Source: DATNPX01 sp036702975 (GTDB lineage Bacteria > Cyanobacteriota > Vampirovibrionia > Obscuribacterales > Obscuribacteraceae). Taken from it: a stretch of DNA of 64,000 bases. Every line of letters begins with the position of its first letter. Positions within the stretch are counted from its first letter, which is position 1. Shown here in pieces: positions 7,664-17,160 of the stretch. The notes under the pieces are model-generated. The model did no database searches, was not told where the DNA came from, and worked only from the letters and a program-made list of their open reading frames with translations. The stretch spans positions 455,736 to 519,735 of the forward strand of contig DATNPX010000034.1 in the NCBI GenBank assembly GCA_036702975.1. Direction: 5' to 3'. Both the position numbers and the translations under genes were made by a program.

Positions 7664-9835
7664 ATGCTTGGAATTTTCAAATCGATCTTTGGCAAGAACT
7701 CAGAGGATGAAGCCGGGGAAGCAGCCGGCAAGAGCCGTCTGAAAAATATGCGTGGACGCAGGTCGCAACACGAAACAGGTAACCCGAGCGAAGCAGACGA
7801 AGCATCCGACTCACTTCGCAATCTGGTACAGGCACAAGTGCACGAGGGTCTATCACCCTTTACTGTCTGGACTGGAGTTGAAGGGAAAGCTCACAGCGTT
7901 GGCATATCGACTCGAGCGATGGTTACTCCATACAAAGGTGAATCGTTTGGATTCTCAGAGAATCCGCTGGACGATGATATCGACCAGATGAATATCGACA
8001 ACTTCGCTGAGAGTGAATCAAAAAAAAAACATTTGGCTCACTCTCAGGGCGTCATCTCCTCGCTCATAGACCGGCATCCGCAAATTGAGCAAATTGAGCA
8101 CGTTGACATCCCGCCGACAGACACACAGTCCGGGGAATTCGACCGCGTCAGCGACACAAGATTTGCGAGCGATTGGAACGCAGGCGAATCGCTGTTTAGT
8201 GGCACAGGACTCTATTGTGATTACGAAGAAGGTCCGGCGACGTCACAGGACGACGCGGCAGAAAAGCCTAAGTGCTTCGGTCCTCCGATTGATCTAAACA
8301 AACTCGAGAAGCCACAGCCGAAACCGGTCTCAGCGACTCACGAGCAAGAGACGCTAGAGCATGAGACTGTAGACGAGGACGAATATGATTTCGTCGACGA
8401 AGTTCTCTTCCATTACGAGAATTTGGAATCGCTCTTTGACGCACCGGGAGTCGATCCGTTCCAAATCGAACAGCCACAGCCAGAAATGATGGCGCAACCA
8501 AAACCCGAACCCAAATCAAAACCACAAGCGCCACAGCAAACCGAAGCCCAGACACAAACTAAGCAACAGACAAAAACCGAGCCGAAAGGGCAGACTAAGC
8601 CGGAACCAAAGGTCCAAGCGAAGCCGGAAGTGAAACCAGAAGTAAAGCCGGAAATAAAACAGGAAATAAAACAGGAAATAAAACAGGACGTAAAACAAGA
8701 AGTAAAACAGGAAGTAAAAGCAGAAGCCCAAGCGAAGTCGCAGACCAAGACGTCCGAGGCTAAAGCTAAGCCTGAGCCCAAAGCACAGATCGAGAGCAAA
8801 ACCCAGACAGAACCTAAAGCAGCAAAAACTACGCAATCGACTAAGGGGACGCAATCTGGCAGCAGCATTCCAGAACTGTCGACTCAGCAATCTTCAGCCA
8901 ATCAATCATCAAGTAAACCGCCGGCAACCAAAGCGAGTCAGTCGGCTAATAGACTACAAGCCGCACCTATGGCACGTATCGAAGAAAGTGCCACCACCGA
9001 CGGTAAGAAGAATTTGCAACTTTCAGACCTCGTTGACTCGGTCGAGATCAAAACGTTCAGTCATCCATATGACAAGTTCTCGGAATCCTCGTTGAAGTTG
9101 ATCGCTCAGAATCCTAAAACGCCGCCAGGCGCATTGGCATGGTTGGCGGCTCACAGAAATCCACACATACGAGCGGCGGTGGCAAAAAATCCTGGCACTC
9201 CCATTGAAACATTCTGGGTGCTTGCAAGAGACCACGAATCCAGCATTCGTTATTCGATATCCGAGAATCCTAATATGAGTCCGGAGATTTTGCGCGAATT
9301 GAGTCGCGACCGAAATCCGCTCATTGCCACCACTGCGCAGGGAGTTCTGCATTCAATTCGTGAAAGCGTAATGAATGCGCTGCCGCCGAGCAGCCTCTAC
9401 AGCAAGAAAGCCTCAGCATCTCAACAAAAGCTAGAAGCTATCAAGGTTTCCGAAAAGCCTGAACAGCAGGCGGAGCAAGAGTTGCACGGTGACGAAGAAT
9501 TCCTGCTTATGATCGCAGGCAAACCCGCTACTCCTGGACGCCGTTTGAAAGAACTTTCGAATCATGCAAACGGTAAGATTCGGGAAGCAGTGGCTGAGAA
9601 TGGGAATACACCGGCCGAGGTTCTCTGGCTCCTGGCCAGGGATTCGGATCCGAACGTCAAAATAAAGTTGACACGGAATTGCAATCTGCCGGAAGAGATC
9701 TTGGACATTTTAAAGAACGACAAAGATTCTTATGTTGCCGATGCAGCGAAAAAAGTTCAGAGCAAACTCGCCGGACTGCGCTTCGCAGCCGAGAAGGGCG
9801 GCAACGACGTCAGAATCGTACTGACCTGGCCATAA
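7664..9835 (+). CDS. Large LRV/HEAT-like repeat protein with low-complexity linker
   Basis: 723 residues. The C-terminal half has leucine-rich-repeat-variant-like units of about 24-26 residues around the signature N-P-x-T-P-x-x-x-x-W-L-A, for example NPKTPPGALAWLAAHRNPHI near 485, NPGTPIETFWVLARDHESSI near 511 and NGNTPAEVLWLLARDSDPNV near 650. Residues about 240-430 are Pro/Lys/Glu/Gln-rich, with a run of K/P-E-V/I-K tetrapeptides at DNA 8625-8730. The N-terminus LGIFKSIFGK could be an amphipathic membrane anchor. A paralogue with the same repeat is at 41647-42363. Function unknown; a protein-binding scaffold is likely. No good ribosome site is visible before the ATG. Confidence 0.85.
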   Translation: MLGIFKSIFGKNSEDEAGEAAGKSRLKNMRGRRSQHETGNPSEADEASDSLRNLVQAQVHEGLSPFTVWTGVEGKAHSVGISTRAMVTPYKGESFGFSENPLDDDIDQMNIDNFAESESKKKHLAHSQGVISSLIDRHPQIEQIEHVDIPPTDTQSGEFDRVSDTRFASDWNAGESLFSGTGLYCDYEEGPATSQDDAAEKPKCFGPPIDLNKLEKPQPKPVSATHEQETLEHETVDEDEYDFVDEVLFHYENLESLFDAPGVDPFQIEQPQPEMMAQPKPEPKSKPQAPQQTEAQTQTKQQTKTEPKGQTKPEPKVQAKPEVKPEVKPEIKQEIKQEIKQDVKQEVKQEVKAEAQAKSQTKTSEAKAKPEPKAQIESKTQTEPKAAKTTQSTKGTQSGSSIPELSTQQSSANQSSSKPPATKASQSANRLQAAPMARIEESATTDGKKNLQLSDLVDSVEIKTFSHPYDKFSESSLKLIAQNPKTPPGALAWLAAHRNPHIRAAVAKNPGTPIETFWVLARDHESSIRYSISENPNMSPEILRELSRDRNPLIATTAQGVLHSIRESVMNALPPSSLYSKKASASQQKLEAIKVSEKPEQQAEQELHGDEEFLLMIAGKPATPGRRLKELSNHANGKIREAVAENGNTPAEVLWLLARDSDPNVKIKLTRNCNLPEEILDILKNDKDSYVADAAKKVQSKLAGLRFAAEKGGNDVRIVLTWP

Positions 9836-9853
9836 CTCTTTGCAAAATCAACT

Positions 9854-9903
9854 GCAGTCTTTAGCAGTCTTTAGCAGTCTTTAGAAGTCTTTGGAAATCT
9901 TTA
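9854..9903. repeat. 10-bp tandem repeat after the LRV gene
   Basis: GCAGTCTTTA occurs three times in a row (9854-9883) and is followed by two diverged units, GAAGTCTTTG and GAAATCTTTA. It begins 19 bp after the stop codon. Confidence 0.85.
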
Positions 9904-9932
9904 GCTGCTATCCGTTAGTGCTATCTCTCAGT

Positions 9933-10763
9933 CTAGTTATCACCGAGGAGCCACTCTAACTCCTCGTAAACTGCCGGTGTGCCCGCAATTACTTTGTTGC
10001 CCTTGAGCAGGGCATCGCCGGTTAGATAGTTATTGACTCGCCCACCCGCCGCCTCGATGATTGCAATTGCTGCCAGGCAATCCCAGGAATGCATGTGCGG
10101 CTCAACGTGTCCGAGTAATCGACCGGCGGCAACATAGGCCAAAGATAAGGCACCAGATCCGTTTCTGAAGAACATGCCACCGCGATCAAGCAACTTCTCC
10201 ATTGCGCTGAAGAGAAATTGGCGTGGTGAACGAGGCGAGAATCCGACGCTGACAAGCCCCGAAGACAAAGTCGTTCCTTGGTGCGGCGTCAACGGACTGC
10301 CATTAACAGTAGCGGGAATTTCTTTGCCGCCGGCAAAGAGTTCGTTGGTGGGTGGGCTGAAAATGAGCCCAAACTGGAGAACACCGTTTACCACGCAAGC
10401 AATAGAGATGCACCAGTTAGGCAGGCCACTTAAAAAAGGTTGCGTGCCATCGATTGGATCCACGACCCAAACTCCAATAGCACCGTCGAGTTCGGCTAAG
10501 CCAGACTCTTCACCAAAGAACGAATCCTGAGGGAAGGCATCGGCTAAACGCTGTTTGATAAATCGTTCAGTATTAATGTCGGCTTCACTGACGAGGTCGT
10601 GGCAGCCTTTCGAATGAACTGTCAAACTCGAGACTTGAGAGAAATAACCGTTAGCAATGGCGCCGGCCTCCAGAATGAGACTTTTGGCAAAGGTGTATCG
10701 CTTCTGGATTTCCGGATCGATGCTCCTCGTAGTCGGATCCGCTTGGTTTTGAACTGAGCTCAC
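9933..10763 (-). CDS. Inositol monophosphatase family protein
   Basis: Mg2+-dependent phosphatase of the IMPase/histidinol-phosphatase/CysQ superfamily. Motifs: metal-binding GEESG, then WVVDPIDGTQPFLSGLPNW (canonical D-P-I/L-D-G-T) and the C-terminal WDCLAAIAIIEAAGGRV metal/substrate loop. I prefer GTG 10763 because AGAGGTG lies 4 nt upstream, giving 276 residues, the usual size. An in-frame ATG at 10817 would overlap the metH stop by 4 nt. It is co-transcribed behind metH. The substrate (inositol-P, PAP or histidinol-P) cannot be told; a PAP phosphatase role would suit the sulfur context but is only a guess. Confidence 0.88.
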   Translation of the reverse strand: MSSVQNQADPTTRSIDPEIQKRYTFAKSLILEAGAIANGYFSQVSSLTVHSKGCHDLVSEADINTERFIKQRLADAFPQDSFFGEESGLAELDGAIGVWVVDPIDGTQPFLSGLPNWCISIACVVNGVLQFGLIFSPPTNELFAGGKEIPATVNGSPLTPHQGTTLSSGLVSVGFSPRSPRQFLFSAMEKLLDRGGMFFRNGSGALSLAYVAAGRLLGHVEPHMHSWDCLAAIAIIEAAGGRVNNYLTGDALLKGNKVIAGTPAVYEELEWLLGDN

Positions 10764-10813
10764 GGTCACCTCTATTTTTGGCTGCCTCACGAATAATACC
10801 AAACACCGAACAA

Positions 10814-13800
10814 TCAAGATGCAACAGGATCACTTGTATCAACACGCAAGCCTGGCTTGTTTACATTAAAATACTTAGCTTCCGGATGAACTACGACTAT
10901 CGCTGATGTACTTTGTTCCGGCACTAACTCTACCTCTTCTGTTAGTGACACCCCGATCCGCTCAGGATCGAGCATCGCGAACAGCAGCTTCTGGTCCTCC
11001 AAATTTGGACAAGCCGGATAGCCAAAACTGTATCTGGTACCACGATATCCTTGTTGGAATAGCTTGCGACGGTCGCCAGCATCATATTGCGAGAATCCTA
11101 GTTCAGCGCGAATCCGTTTGTGCATCACCTCTGCCAAACCTTCAGCACTTTCTACTGCTAGCCCATGGAAATAGAGATACTCAGTGTACTTATCTGCAGC
11201 GAAAAGGCTTTGCGCATGGTCGGTAGCCTTCCCGCCCATGGTCACTATTTGTGCCGGCAATACATCCATGCGCCCTTCGTCGACTGAAGCGAAGAAGTCG
11301 GAGATGCAGAGATGGCGTCCGTGAGTTTGACGCGGGAAATCGAAGTGCAGCCATTCGGTCTTCATGTCTTCTCTATAGACGATGAGTCTGTTGCCGGATG
11401 ATTGGCAGGGAAAATAACCGTAAACTACTCGCGGCGTGAGCAGCTTTTGCTCGATGCATTTTTGATGCAGCTCTTCGAGAGCCGGGCGCACGTTAGTGTT
11501 TATCAATCTTGCATACTCGGCCTTGGACATGGAGCCCTGGCGAACACGCCACTGCCCGCGAATGAGAACTTCTTCGTTGACATATTGAAAAACTTCAGAC
11601 AGAGGAACGTCTTCGACTACCTTGCTACCCCAAAACGGTGGCTCCGGGATTTCAACACCACGCGCAACATCTGACCGCTTCACAACCGCTGGAGCTTGAG
11701 GTGAAGAGGTGTTTTTATTGTCACCATTCTTGCTTATAGGCGCGCTGGTAGGCAGCAGTGTCGGAGTCAGCGACGAAGCGGGTGCGGATGACGTAGCGGG
11801 TGCGGATGACGTAGCGGGTGCGGACGACGTAGCAGGCGCGGGCAACGTAGCGGGCGCGGGCAACGTAGCGGGCGCGGGCAACATGATGGGTGCGGACGAC
11901 GTGGTAGGTGCATTTGTGGATGTCGCTACCGATGCAGCTGCTGGTTCGGATGTGGTATCGGATTCGTCTATATCGTCATGCGAAAGACCGGAGTGGAGGA
12001 ATGGTGTCAAATCGGAACCTTTGCCCAACGCCTCCATAATTTTCAAATCGTCGAAGGCATCTTGAGCGTAGAAGAGATTTCCTTTATAGATGCGGCGGCA
12101 ATCTTCTTCAACATAACGACGCGTCAAGGCTGCACCACCAAGGATCACGGGCGTGCTAATTCCTCTTTGATTGAGGACGTCGAGATTCTCTTTCATAATC
12201 ACAGTCGATTTGACCAGCAGACCGCTCATACCAATGCAATCGGCATTGTTCTCTTTGGCTGCACTAATGATATTTTCAATTGGCTGTTTGATACCAAGAT
12301 TGCAAACCTTGTAACCATTATTCGTGAGAATAATGTCGACCAAATTCTTCCCTATGTCGTGTACATCTCCTTTGACGGTAGCGAGGACCATAGTGCCCCG
12401 GCTGGCGCCATCGGTCTTTTCCATGAACGGCTCAAGGAAAGCCACAGCAGCCTTCATGGTCTCAGCTGATTGCAGCACAAACGGCAGCTGCATTTTGCCT
12501 GAGCCAAAGAGATCCCCTACAACTTTCATCCCGTCCAACAAAATATCGTTGATGATCATAAGGGGTGGAAAGGTTTCGAGAGCCTTGGTCAAATCCCTTT
12601 CTAAGTTGACGCGATTGCCGTCGATAATGCGCTGCTTCAGAACTTCTTGTATGTTCTTCGGCTTGCTCGATTCGAGCATGCCACCACTATTCGCACTTTT
12701 ACTCTTATAGTAGTCGAGCAGAACAAACAACGGATCATAACTCTCACTTCGCTCATCGAAGATGAGTTTGCGGTGTAATTCTTGTTCTTCGTCGTCAATT
12801 TTATAAAGAGGAAGAATCTTCTGAGCGTTGACAATCGCCATATCCAGCCCACACTGAACGGCGTAGTGCAAGAAGACCGAATTGAGAATCTGCCGAATAC
12901 CAGGATCAAAACCGAACGAAATATTACTGACACCAAGGATGGTTCGAACACCCGGAAGATGCTCTTTTATTAGTTTGATACCATTGAGGGTCTCGAGTCC
13001 AAGCTTTCTATCGTCATCATTTCCGGTAGAAAGCGTGAATGTTAAAGCATCAAAGATGAGGTCTTCGGGAGCCATACCGGCACCTGTCGCCAGATCATAG
13101 ATACGCTTAGCGATTTCCAATTTATGGTCGGCCTTGCGGGCCATGCCACCTTCATCGATAGTCAACGCAACAGTAGCAGCACCAAATCTGGTGATTAGAT
13201 TTACTTTTTGCATCATCTTATCTTCGCCATCTTCCAAATTAATGGAATTGACGATCGGCTTCCCCGCCACCAACTGCAGTGATGACTCCAGCACATTCAA
13301 CTCAGTTGTATCGAGCACAAGAGGCACCTGTAACTCAGTGTTGAGCCTCTTGACCAAAATATCCATGTCGCGTACTTCATCGCGTCCGACATAGGCAGTA
13401 CACAAGTCGAGAACATGCGCGCCTTCGCGTTCTTGATCTCGAGCCATGGCAACCATCGCATCCCAATCTTCTTTCTGCAAAAGCTGTTTGAACTTTCGAC
13501 TACCGTTCGTATTTGTGCGCTCCCCGACAATAAGCGGCGGCTGCTCGATCTTGGTCGGCACAGATGTATAGATACTAGCGACGGACGGAGTCCATTCGAT
13601 CTCTCTTCGTACAGGCTCGACTTCACCTACAACCTCAACCACGCGTTTGAGGTGCTCAGGGGTGGTTCCGCAACAGCCACCAATTATGTTGACTCCAAGA
13701 TCGCGAGCAAAGTGATTGAGGGCATTGGCAAGATCATCAGGGGTCAACTTGTAGACAGTCTGGTCGTTGATATTCTCAGGCAGGCCGGCATTTGGTAAGA

Positions 13801-14542
13801 CTGAAACCATCTTCGGACTGTTGCGACACAGATAAGCAACAGGGTCCAACATCTCCTGTGGACCGGTCGCGCAATTGATACCAACAACATCTAGAGGGAA
13901 AGAGTTGAGAGTCGTAAGAGCGGCTGTAATATCGGAACCGACAAGCATCGTCCCCAGGGGGGGGGCCTCAATCGTCACTTGCGCGATGATAGGAACCCGT
14001 CGTCCAATTTTTTTGCAATAGTCCAGAACAGCAATAATTGCCGCTTTGGCCTGCAAAAGATCCTGCCCAGTCTCAAACTGCAGCACGTCGACGCCACCAT
14101 CGATCAAGCCAGCGACTTGCTGATAGTAGGCTCTGTTCATGTCCGCAAAGGATATGTGCCCTAATGATGGCAGTTTGGTTGTCGGCCCGATAGAACCTGA
14201 CACGTAGCGCCGTTGACCGTTTTGGGAATAGTCGGCGGCAACTTCTTTGGCCAATTTCGCTGCTTTTAGATTCAACTCGTAGGCACGATCGGCCAAATCG
14301 AATTCAGCGAGAACAACAGGAGAGCCACCAAATGTGTCAGTTTCGACGACATCGCAACCGGCCCTGAAAAAAGATTCGTGAATCTCTTGAATAATCTCTG
14401 GTTTGGTTTCCACCAATATTTCAGGACAATTCTCACGTCCTGCGAAATCGTCCAGAGTTAGACTGTAGGAGTGAATAGACGTGCCCATCGCCCCATCAAA
14501 GATGAGGACCTTCTTCTTCAGCGCGTCGAGAAAAGAAGTCAA
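10814..14542 (-). CDS. metH: Cobalamin-dependent methionine synthase
   Basis: Transfers methyl from methyl-tetrahydrofolate via B12 to homocysteine. All modules are present: homocysteine domain (VLIFDGAMGTS at the N-terminus; zinc ligands in GINCATG and GGCCGTTPEHL), pterin domain (IVGERTNTNGSRKF), cap and B12 domain with base-off histidine motif DVHDIGKN, and the AdoMet reactivation domain (RYSFGYPACPNLEDQ). Start is TTG 14542 behind AGGTG, giving 1242 residues with the standard TSFLDALKKKVLIFDGAMG N-terminus; the longer in-frame extension to 14701 is not homologous. Unusual: residues about 860-950 are a Pro/Ala/Thr/Ser-rich linker built from 18-bp repeats between the B12 and reactivation domains. 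The phosphatase gene follows. Confidence 0.97.
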   Translation of the reverse strand: MTSFLDALKKKVLIFDGAMGTSIHSYSLTLDDFAGRENCPEILVETKPEIIQEIHESFFRAGCDVVETDTFGGSPVVLAEFDLADRAYELNLKAAKLAKEVAADYSQNGQRRYVSGSIGPTTKLPSLGHISFADMNRAYYQQVAGLIDGGVDVLQFETGQDLLQAKAAIIAVLDYCKKIGRRVPIIAQVTIEAPPLGTMLVGSDITAALTTLNSFPLDVVGINCATGPQEMLDPVAYLCRNSPKMVSVLPNAGLPENINDQTVYKLTPDDLANALNHFARDLGVNIIGGCCGTTPEHLKRVVEVVGEVEPVRREIEWTPSVASIYTSVPTKIEQPPLIVGERTNTNGSRKFKQLLQKEDWDAMVAMARDQEREGAHVLDLCTAYVGRDEVRDMDILVKRLNTELQVPLVLDTTELNVLESSLQLVAGKPIVNSINLEDGEDKMMQKVNLITRFGAATVALTIDEGGMARKADHKLEIAKRIYDLATGAGMAPEDLIFDALTFTLSTGNDDDRKLGLETLNGIKLIKEHLPGVRTILGVSNISFGFDPGIRQILNSVFLHYAVQCGLDMAIVNAQKILPLYKIDDEEQELHRKLIFDERSESYDPLFVLLDYYKSKSANSGGMLESSKPKNIQEVLKQRIIDGNRVNLERDLTKALETFPPLMIINDILLDGMKVVGDLFGSGKMQLPFVLQSAETMKAAVAFLEPFMEKTDGASRGTMVLATVKGDVHDIGKNLVDIILTNNGYKVCNLGIKQPIENIISAAKENNADCIGMSGLLVKSTVIMKENLDVLNQRGISTPVILGGAALTRRYVEEDCRRIYKGNLFYAQDAFDDLKIMEALGKGSDLTPFLHSGLSHDDIDESDTTSEPAAASVATSTNAPTTSSAPIMLPAPATLPAPATLPAPATSSAPATSSAPATSSAPASSLTPTLLPTSAPISKNGDNKNTSSPQAPAVVKRSDVARGVEIPEPPFWGSKVVEDVPLSEVFQYVNEEVLIRGQWRVRQGSMSKAEYARLINTNVRPALEELHQKCIEQKLLTPRVVYGYFPCQSSGNRLIVYREDMKTEWLHFDFPRQTHGRHLCISDFFASVDEGRMDVLPAQIVTMGGKATDHAQSLFAADKYTEYLYFHGLAVESAEGLAEVMHKRIRAELGFSQYDAGDRRKLFQQGYRGTRYSFGYPACPNLEDQKLLFAMLDPERIGVSLTEEVELVPEQSTSAIVVVHPEAKYFNVNKPGLRVDTSDPVAS
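11770..11900. repeat. 18-bp tandem repeats inside metH
   Basis: About seven copies of an 18-bp unit such as GCGGGTGCGGATGACGTA on the + strand, which on the coding strand encode A-P-A-T-S-S and A-P-A-T-L-P hexapeptides. The first three units are nearly identical and the next three share a GGCAAC variant, so the array grew in two bursts. Confidence 0.9.
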
Positions 14543-14760
14543 CTTACACCTAACTTGTTGAAACGCCGTAGTGATGCACACATCGGTTGTGTGCCGAAAT
14601 ATAGTATATCCCTTCAGGATAAGCAGACAGCTCAAGCCCGCCTTGTAGGCAGGGTCCCAGCGACCGGCGCCCCCTCCTGACAACAGCTGGTAGTGATGCA
14701 ACCGCTGGCGATTGTCGTAAAGTATTTACCTCTGGATTTCCCGTTGCGTTGCTTAACGAT
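14543..14760. promoter_or_regulatory. Divergent promoter region metH / DUF202 gene
   Basis: 218 bp between the metH TTG start and the DUF202 ATG. The metH leader strand is G-rich with possible short hairpins. I looked for the cobalamin box and for SAM/SAH riboswitch signatures and did not find them. Confidence 0.4.
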
Positions 14761-15213
14761 ATGAAAAAGGACATAAGCGAACTTTCAGGAGCGGAGCTGG
14801 CAACTGAGCTGGCGATAATGCGCACGGCATTGGCACTCGACCGTACGCTGCTCGCGTGGGTAAGAACATCGCTCGGTTTCATCGGGTTTGGATTTACGCT
14901 GGCGAAATTTGTTTCGCATCTTACGCGCTCGGGGCAACTGAGTGACATGCCGATCACCGGTCCAGAATCGCCAACAAGCCTGGGATTGATGATGATGACG
15001 CTCGGACTGCTTGGATTAATATGTGCTGGTATCGACCACTGGCGCGCAGAAAAGAGACTGACGACCAAGTCCATCAGTGTGTCTCCATGGTCGTTTTCGT
15101 TCATTCTCGCGATCATGCTGGCTGCAGTGACGGTGCTTTTGATTGGAATTCTGGCATTTGAAGTGAGTCAACGGCCAGCACCAGCGCCAAGCGAACAAGC
15201 ACGCCCCAGATAG
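14761..15213 (+). CDS. DUF202 family small membrane protein
   Basis: About 150 residues. ELATELAIMRTALALDRTLL followed by AWVRTSLGFIGFGFT is the DUF202 (YidH-like) signature: a conserved R-T-x-L-A-x-x-R-T-x-L segment leading into the first of three membrane helices. The helices are near 38-58 (with the FGFTLAKF segment), 84-102 and 118-140. ATG 14761 is preferred; an in-frame TTG sits 12 bp upstream. Family function is not established. It stands alone, divergent from metH. Confidence 0.85.
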   Translation: MKKDISELSGAELATELAIMRTALALDRTLLAWVRTSLGFIGFGFTLAKFVSHLTRSGQLSDMPITGPESPTSLGLMMMTLGLLGLICAGIDHWRAEKRLTTKSISVSPWSFSFILAIMLAAVTVLLIGILAFEVSQRPAPAPSEQARPR

Positions 15214-15281
15214 CGCTGAAAGAGCCGCACGATTTTGGCGCGGGCACACTCGCGGGAGCTCGCAGGCGCCGGTTTTAAGGG

Positions 15282-15410
15282 CTTCGATTGCTTCAATTGG
15301 CGTCGATTGGCTTCGATTGGCATCAATTGGTATCGATTGGTATCAATTGGCTTCAATTGGCATCAATTAGCGTCTATATGCTGCGATGGGCGGCAATAGG
15401 CAGCAAAAGA
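15282..15410. repeat. 10-bp tandem repeat array, about 12-13 units
   Basis: Units follow YDTCRATTGG with exact 10-bp period, for example CTTCAATTGG, CGTCGATTGG, CATCAATTGG, TATCGATTGG. The first unit and the last four (from CGTCTATATG to CAGCAAAAGA) are decayed. The array fills the gap between the 3' ends of two converging genes. Confidence 0.92.
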
Positions 15411-15422
15411 TGAAAGATGGAC

Positions 15423-16331
15423 TTAGTCCTTGATCGGTATGTAACCGGTCGCCGAAACGAGCTTCTGGCCTTCGGCGCTGAGGCAAAAGTCGATGAATCT
15501 TTTCGTCGAGTCTTTCGGGTGTTCGTCTGCAAGAATCAACAATGGACGACTCAACGGATAGTTTTCGATGCTCGCACTGATTGATGGCTTAACGGGTTTC
15601 GAACCATCGAGTAGTTTCAATCCGATGATCTTCACCTTGCCACTTGCTTCAATTGCATGATGCAACCCAACGAAGGCGATACCATTTGGATCGGTTGCAA
15701 TCTTGTCTATTGTTTGCCCAACTGTTGGTATCAACTTTGTTGATGCGCACGGGTCCTTTCCATGCATTACATGGTCACGAAAATATGAGAATGTGCCGGA
15801 ATCCTTTCCTCGCGTGAATTTGTCGATGACACCTGGCTTTCCCCCTAACTCTTTCCAGTTCGAGGTCTTGCCTGAGTAGATAGCTTCTATGTCGTCGAGC
15901 TTCATTGAATCAATAGGATTAATAGGATTGACGATGAACGCGATCGCATCACGCGCTACAGTAAATTTCTTGATATTCACGCCTTTGGTGGATGCGGTGT
16001 CAGTCTCCTGTTTGGTCAAATCGCGCGAAGAGAGCCCAATATCAGTAGTGCGCTCAATCAATGCTGCAATGCCACCGCCTGAATCGTTAGGCGTTATAGA
16101 AAACGGAATATCCGGATTTGTTTTTTTGAACTCTTGCGTCCAGACTTTGACGAGTTCGATCATAGTTGCCGAACCATCGACAGCGATGAGCGAAGTAAGA
16201 CTGCGGCCATCACTGACTTTTGACACTGTTGTATGACTGGGTGGTGTCTCACAAGCGGAGAGAAAAATGCCAGCGGCTGTAATGACTGCAACCAGAGCAC
16301 CAATAGATAAGATGCGCGTTGACCTGTACAC
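15423..16331 (-). CDS. PstS-like phosphate-binding lipoprotein
   Basis: Periplasmic substrate-binding protein, 302 residues, GTG start. An N-terminal signal ends in lipobox LSAC with lipidated Cys27. The PBP type 2 fold is recognised by the PstS-type segments ITPNDSGGGIAALIERTTDI, then GLSSRDLTKQE, FTRGKDSGTFSYFRDHVM and the C-terminal FIDFCLSAEGQKLVSATGYI. S-G-G-G and D-S-G-T-x-x-Y-F are the phosphate-loop motifs. No permease or ATPase genes are adjacent, so it may be an orphan or a sensor-like variant. It lies 12 bp after a TPR gene on the same strand. Confidence 0.88.
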   Translation of the reverse strand: MYRSTRILSIGALVAVITAAGIFLSACETPPSHTTVSKVSDGRSLTSLIAVDGSATMIELVKVWTQEFKKTNPDIPFSITPNDSGGGIAALIERTTDIGLSSRDLTKQETDTASTKGVNIKKFTVARDAIAFIVNPINPIDSMKLDDIEAIYSGKTSNWKELGGKPGVIDKFTRGKDSGTFSYFRDHVMHGKDPCASTKLIPTVGQTIDKIATDPNGIAFVGLHHAIEASGKVKIIGLKLLDGSKPVKPSISASIENYPLSRPLLILADEHPKDSTKRFIDFCLSAEGQKLVSATGYIPIKD

Positions 16332-16343
16332 TGGCGAACCTCG

Positions 16344-17135
16344 CTACTCTTGATACCCCAAATCTTTGGCACGTTTGAAATCGGCGTTCGCCAGGCTCTT
16401 CTTTCCGAGCGCTTTGTACGACTGGCCTCGACTGCGATACGCACCAGCCAGCCGTGCATCGATCTCTATCGCTTTATTGCAATCAGCGATCGCGCGATCG
16501 TATTGCTCTAATCCGACACAAATTCGCGCACGCACAGATAGAGCACTAGCATTTTTGGGCTGCACGCCAAGCGCTTTGTTCACATCGGCAAGCGCTTCGC
16601 GGTACCTTTCAGTTCCCGCTTCAGCTTTCGCTTTCAGACATAGTGCATCGACATTCCGAGGATCGACAGCCACAACCGCTTCGCAATCCTTTTGTGCATC
16701 TTTGAACTTATGGAGTCCAATATTAGCGCTTGCTCTTGCATTCAATGCCGCTCGACTGTTCGGCTCGATTGCTAGGGCGCGACCGGATTCATCAAATGCC
16801 CGTTCATATTTGCCGAGTCCATTCAGGGCCTCTGCAAGCCCAATGTGACAAGAAGCCGTACCCGGATGCTTCTCGACCTCATCTTCAAATATGTCTTGTG
16901 CAGCCTTGTAATCATGGTTCTTGAGAGATACCACGCCCGCTTTTGATTCGGAATTGGTACTAGGTTCGGGCTCCGCCGCGATGGAAGCGCCGCAACCTTC
17001 TAATAATGAACCAGCTAGCGAACCATCTAACGGACCAGCACTGAGAATCGGCAGAATTAGAGCCAAAGGTAAAAGCGAGCCGACCTGCATTACCTTACAG
17101 GCAACCAAGTCGGCACGCAGTGTCTTTTCTGGCAT
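16344..17135 (-). CDS. TPR protein, probably exported
   Basis: 263 residues. A hydrophobic N-terminal stretch (SLLPLALILPILSAG at about 19-33) followed by a Cys-containing segment suggests export or lipidation. Residues about 65-260 hold at least five 34-residue tetratricopeptide repeats, for example YERAFDESGRALAIEPNSRA, KDAQKDCEAVVAVDPRN, YDRAIADCNKAIEIDARLAG. It sits between a small acidic protein gene (25 bp upstream) and the PstS-like gene (12 bp downstream), probably as one operon. Partner unknown. Confidence 0.85.
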   Translation of the reverse strand: MPEKTLRADLVACKVMQVGSLLPLALILPILSAGPLDGSLAGSLLEGCGASIAAEPEPSTNSESKAGVVSLKNHDYKAAQDIFEDEVEKHPGTASCHIGLAEALNGLGKYERAFDESGRALAIEPNSRAALNARASANIGLHKFKDAQKDCEAVVAVDPRNVDALCLKAKAEAGTERYREALADVNKALGVQPKNASALSVRARICVGLEQYDRAIADCNKAIEIDARLAGAYRSRGQSYKALGKKSLANADFKRAKDLGYQE

Positions 17136-17160
17136 TTTACCGCCAGGAAGTCGCTTTGGC

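Noticed and set aside
8413..8890. Two overlapping minus-strand frames (Cys/Phe-rich) opposite the LRV gene
   Set aside because: They are antisense shadows of the Lys/Glu/Pro repeat region; composition is extreme and there is no ribosome site.
14543..14748. Cobalamin or SAM riboswitch upstream of metH
   Set aside because: I searched the minus strand for the B12 box and for SAM/SAH consensus segments and found no convincing match.
15168..15356. Minus-strand frame through the 10-bp repeat array
   Set aside because: Its repeated residues come from the DNA repeat and it has no ribosome site.
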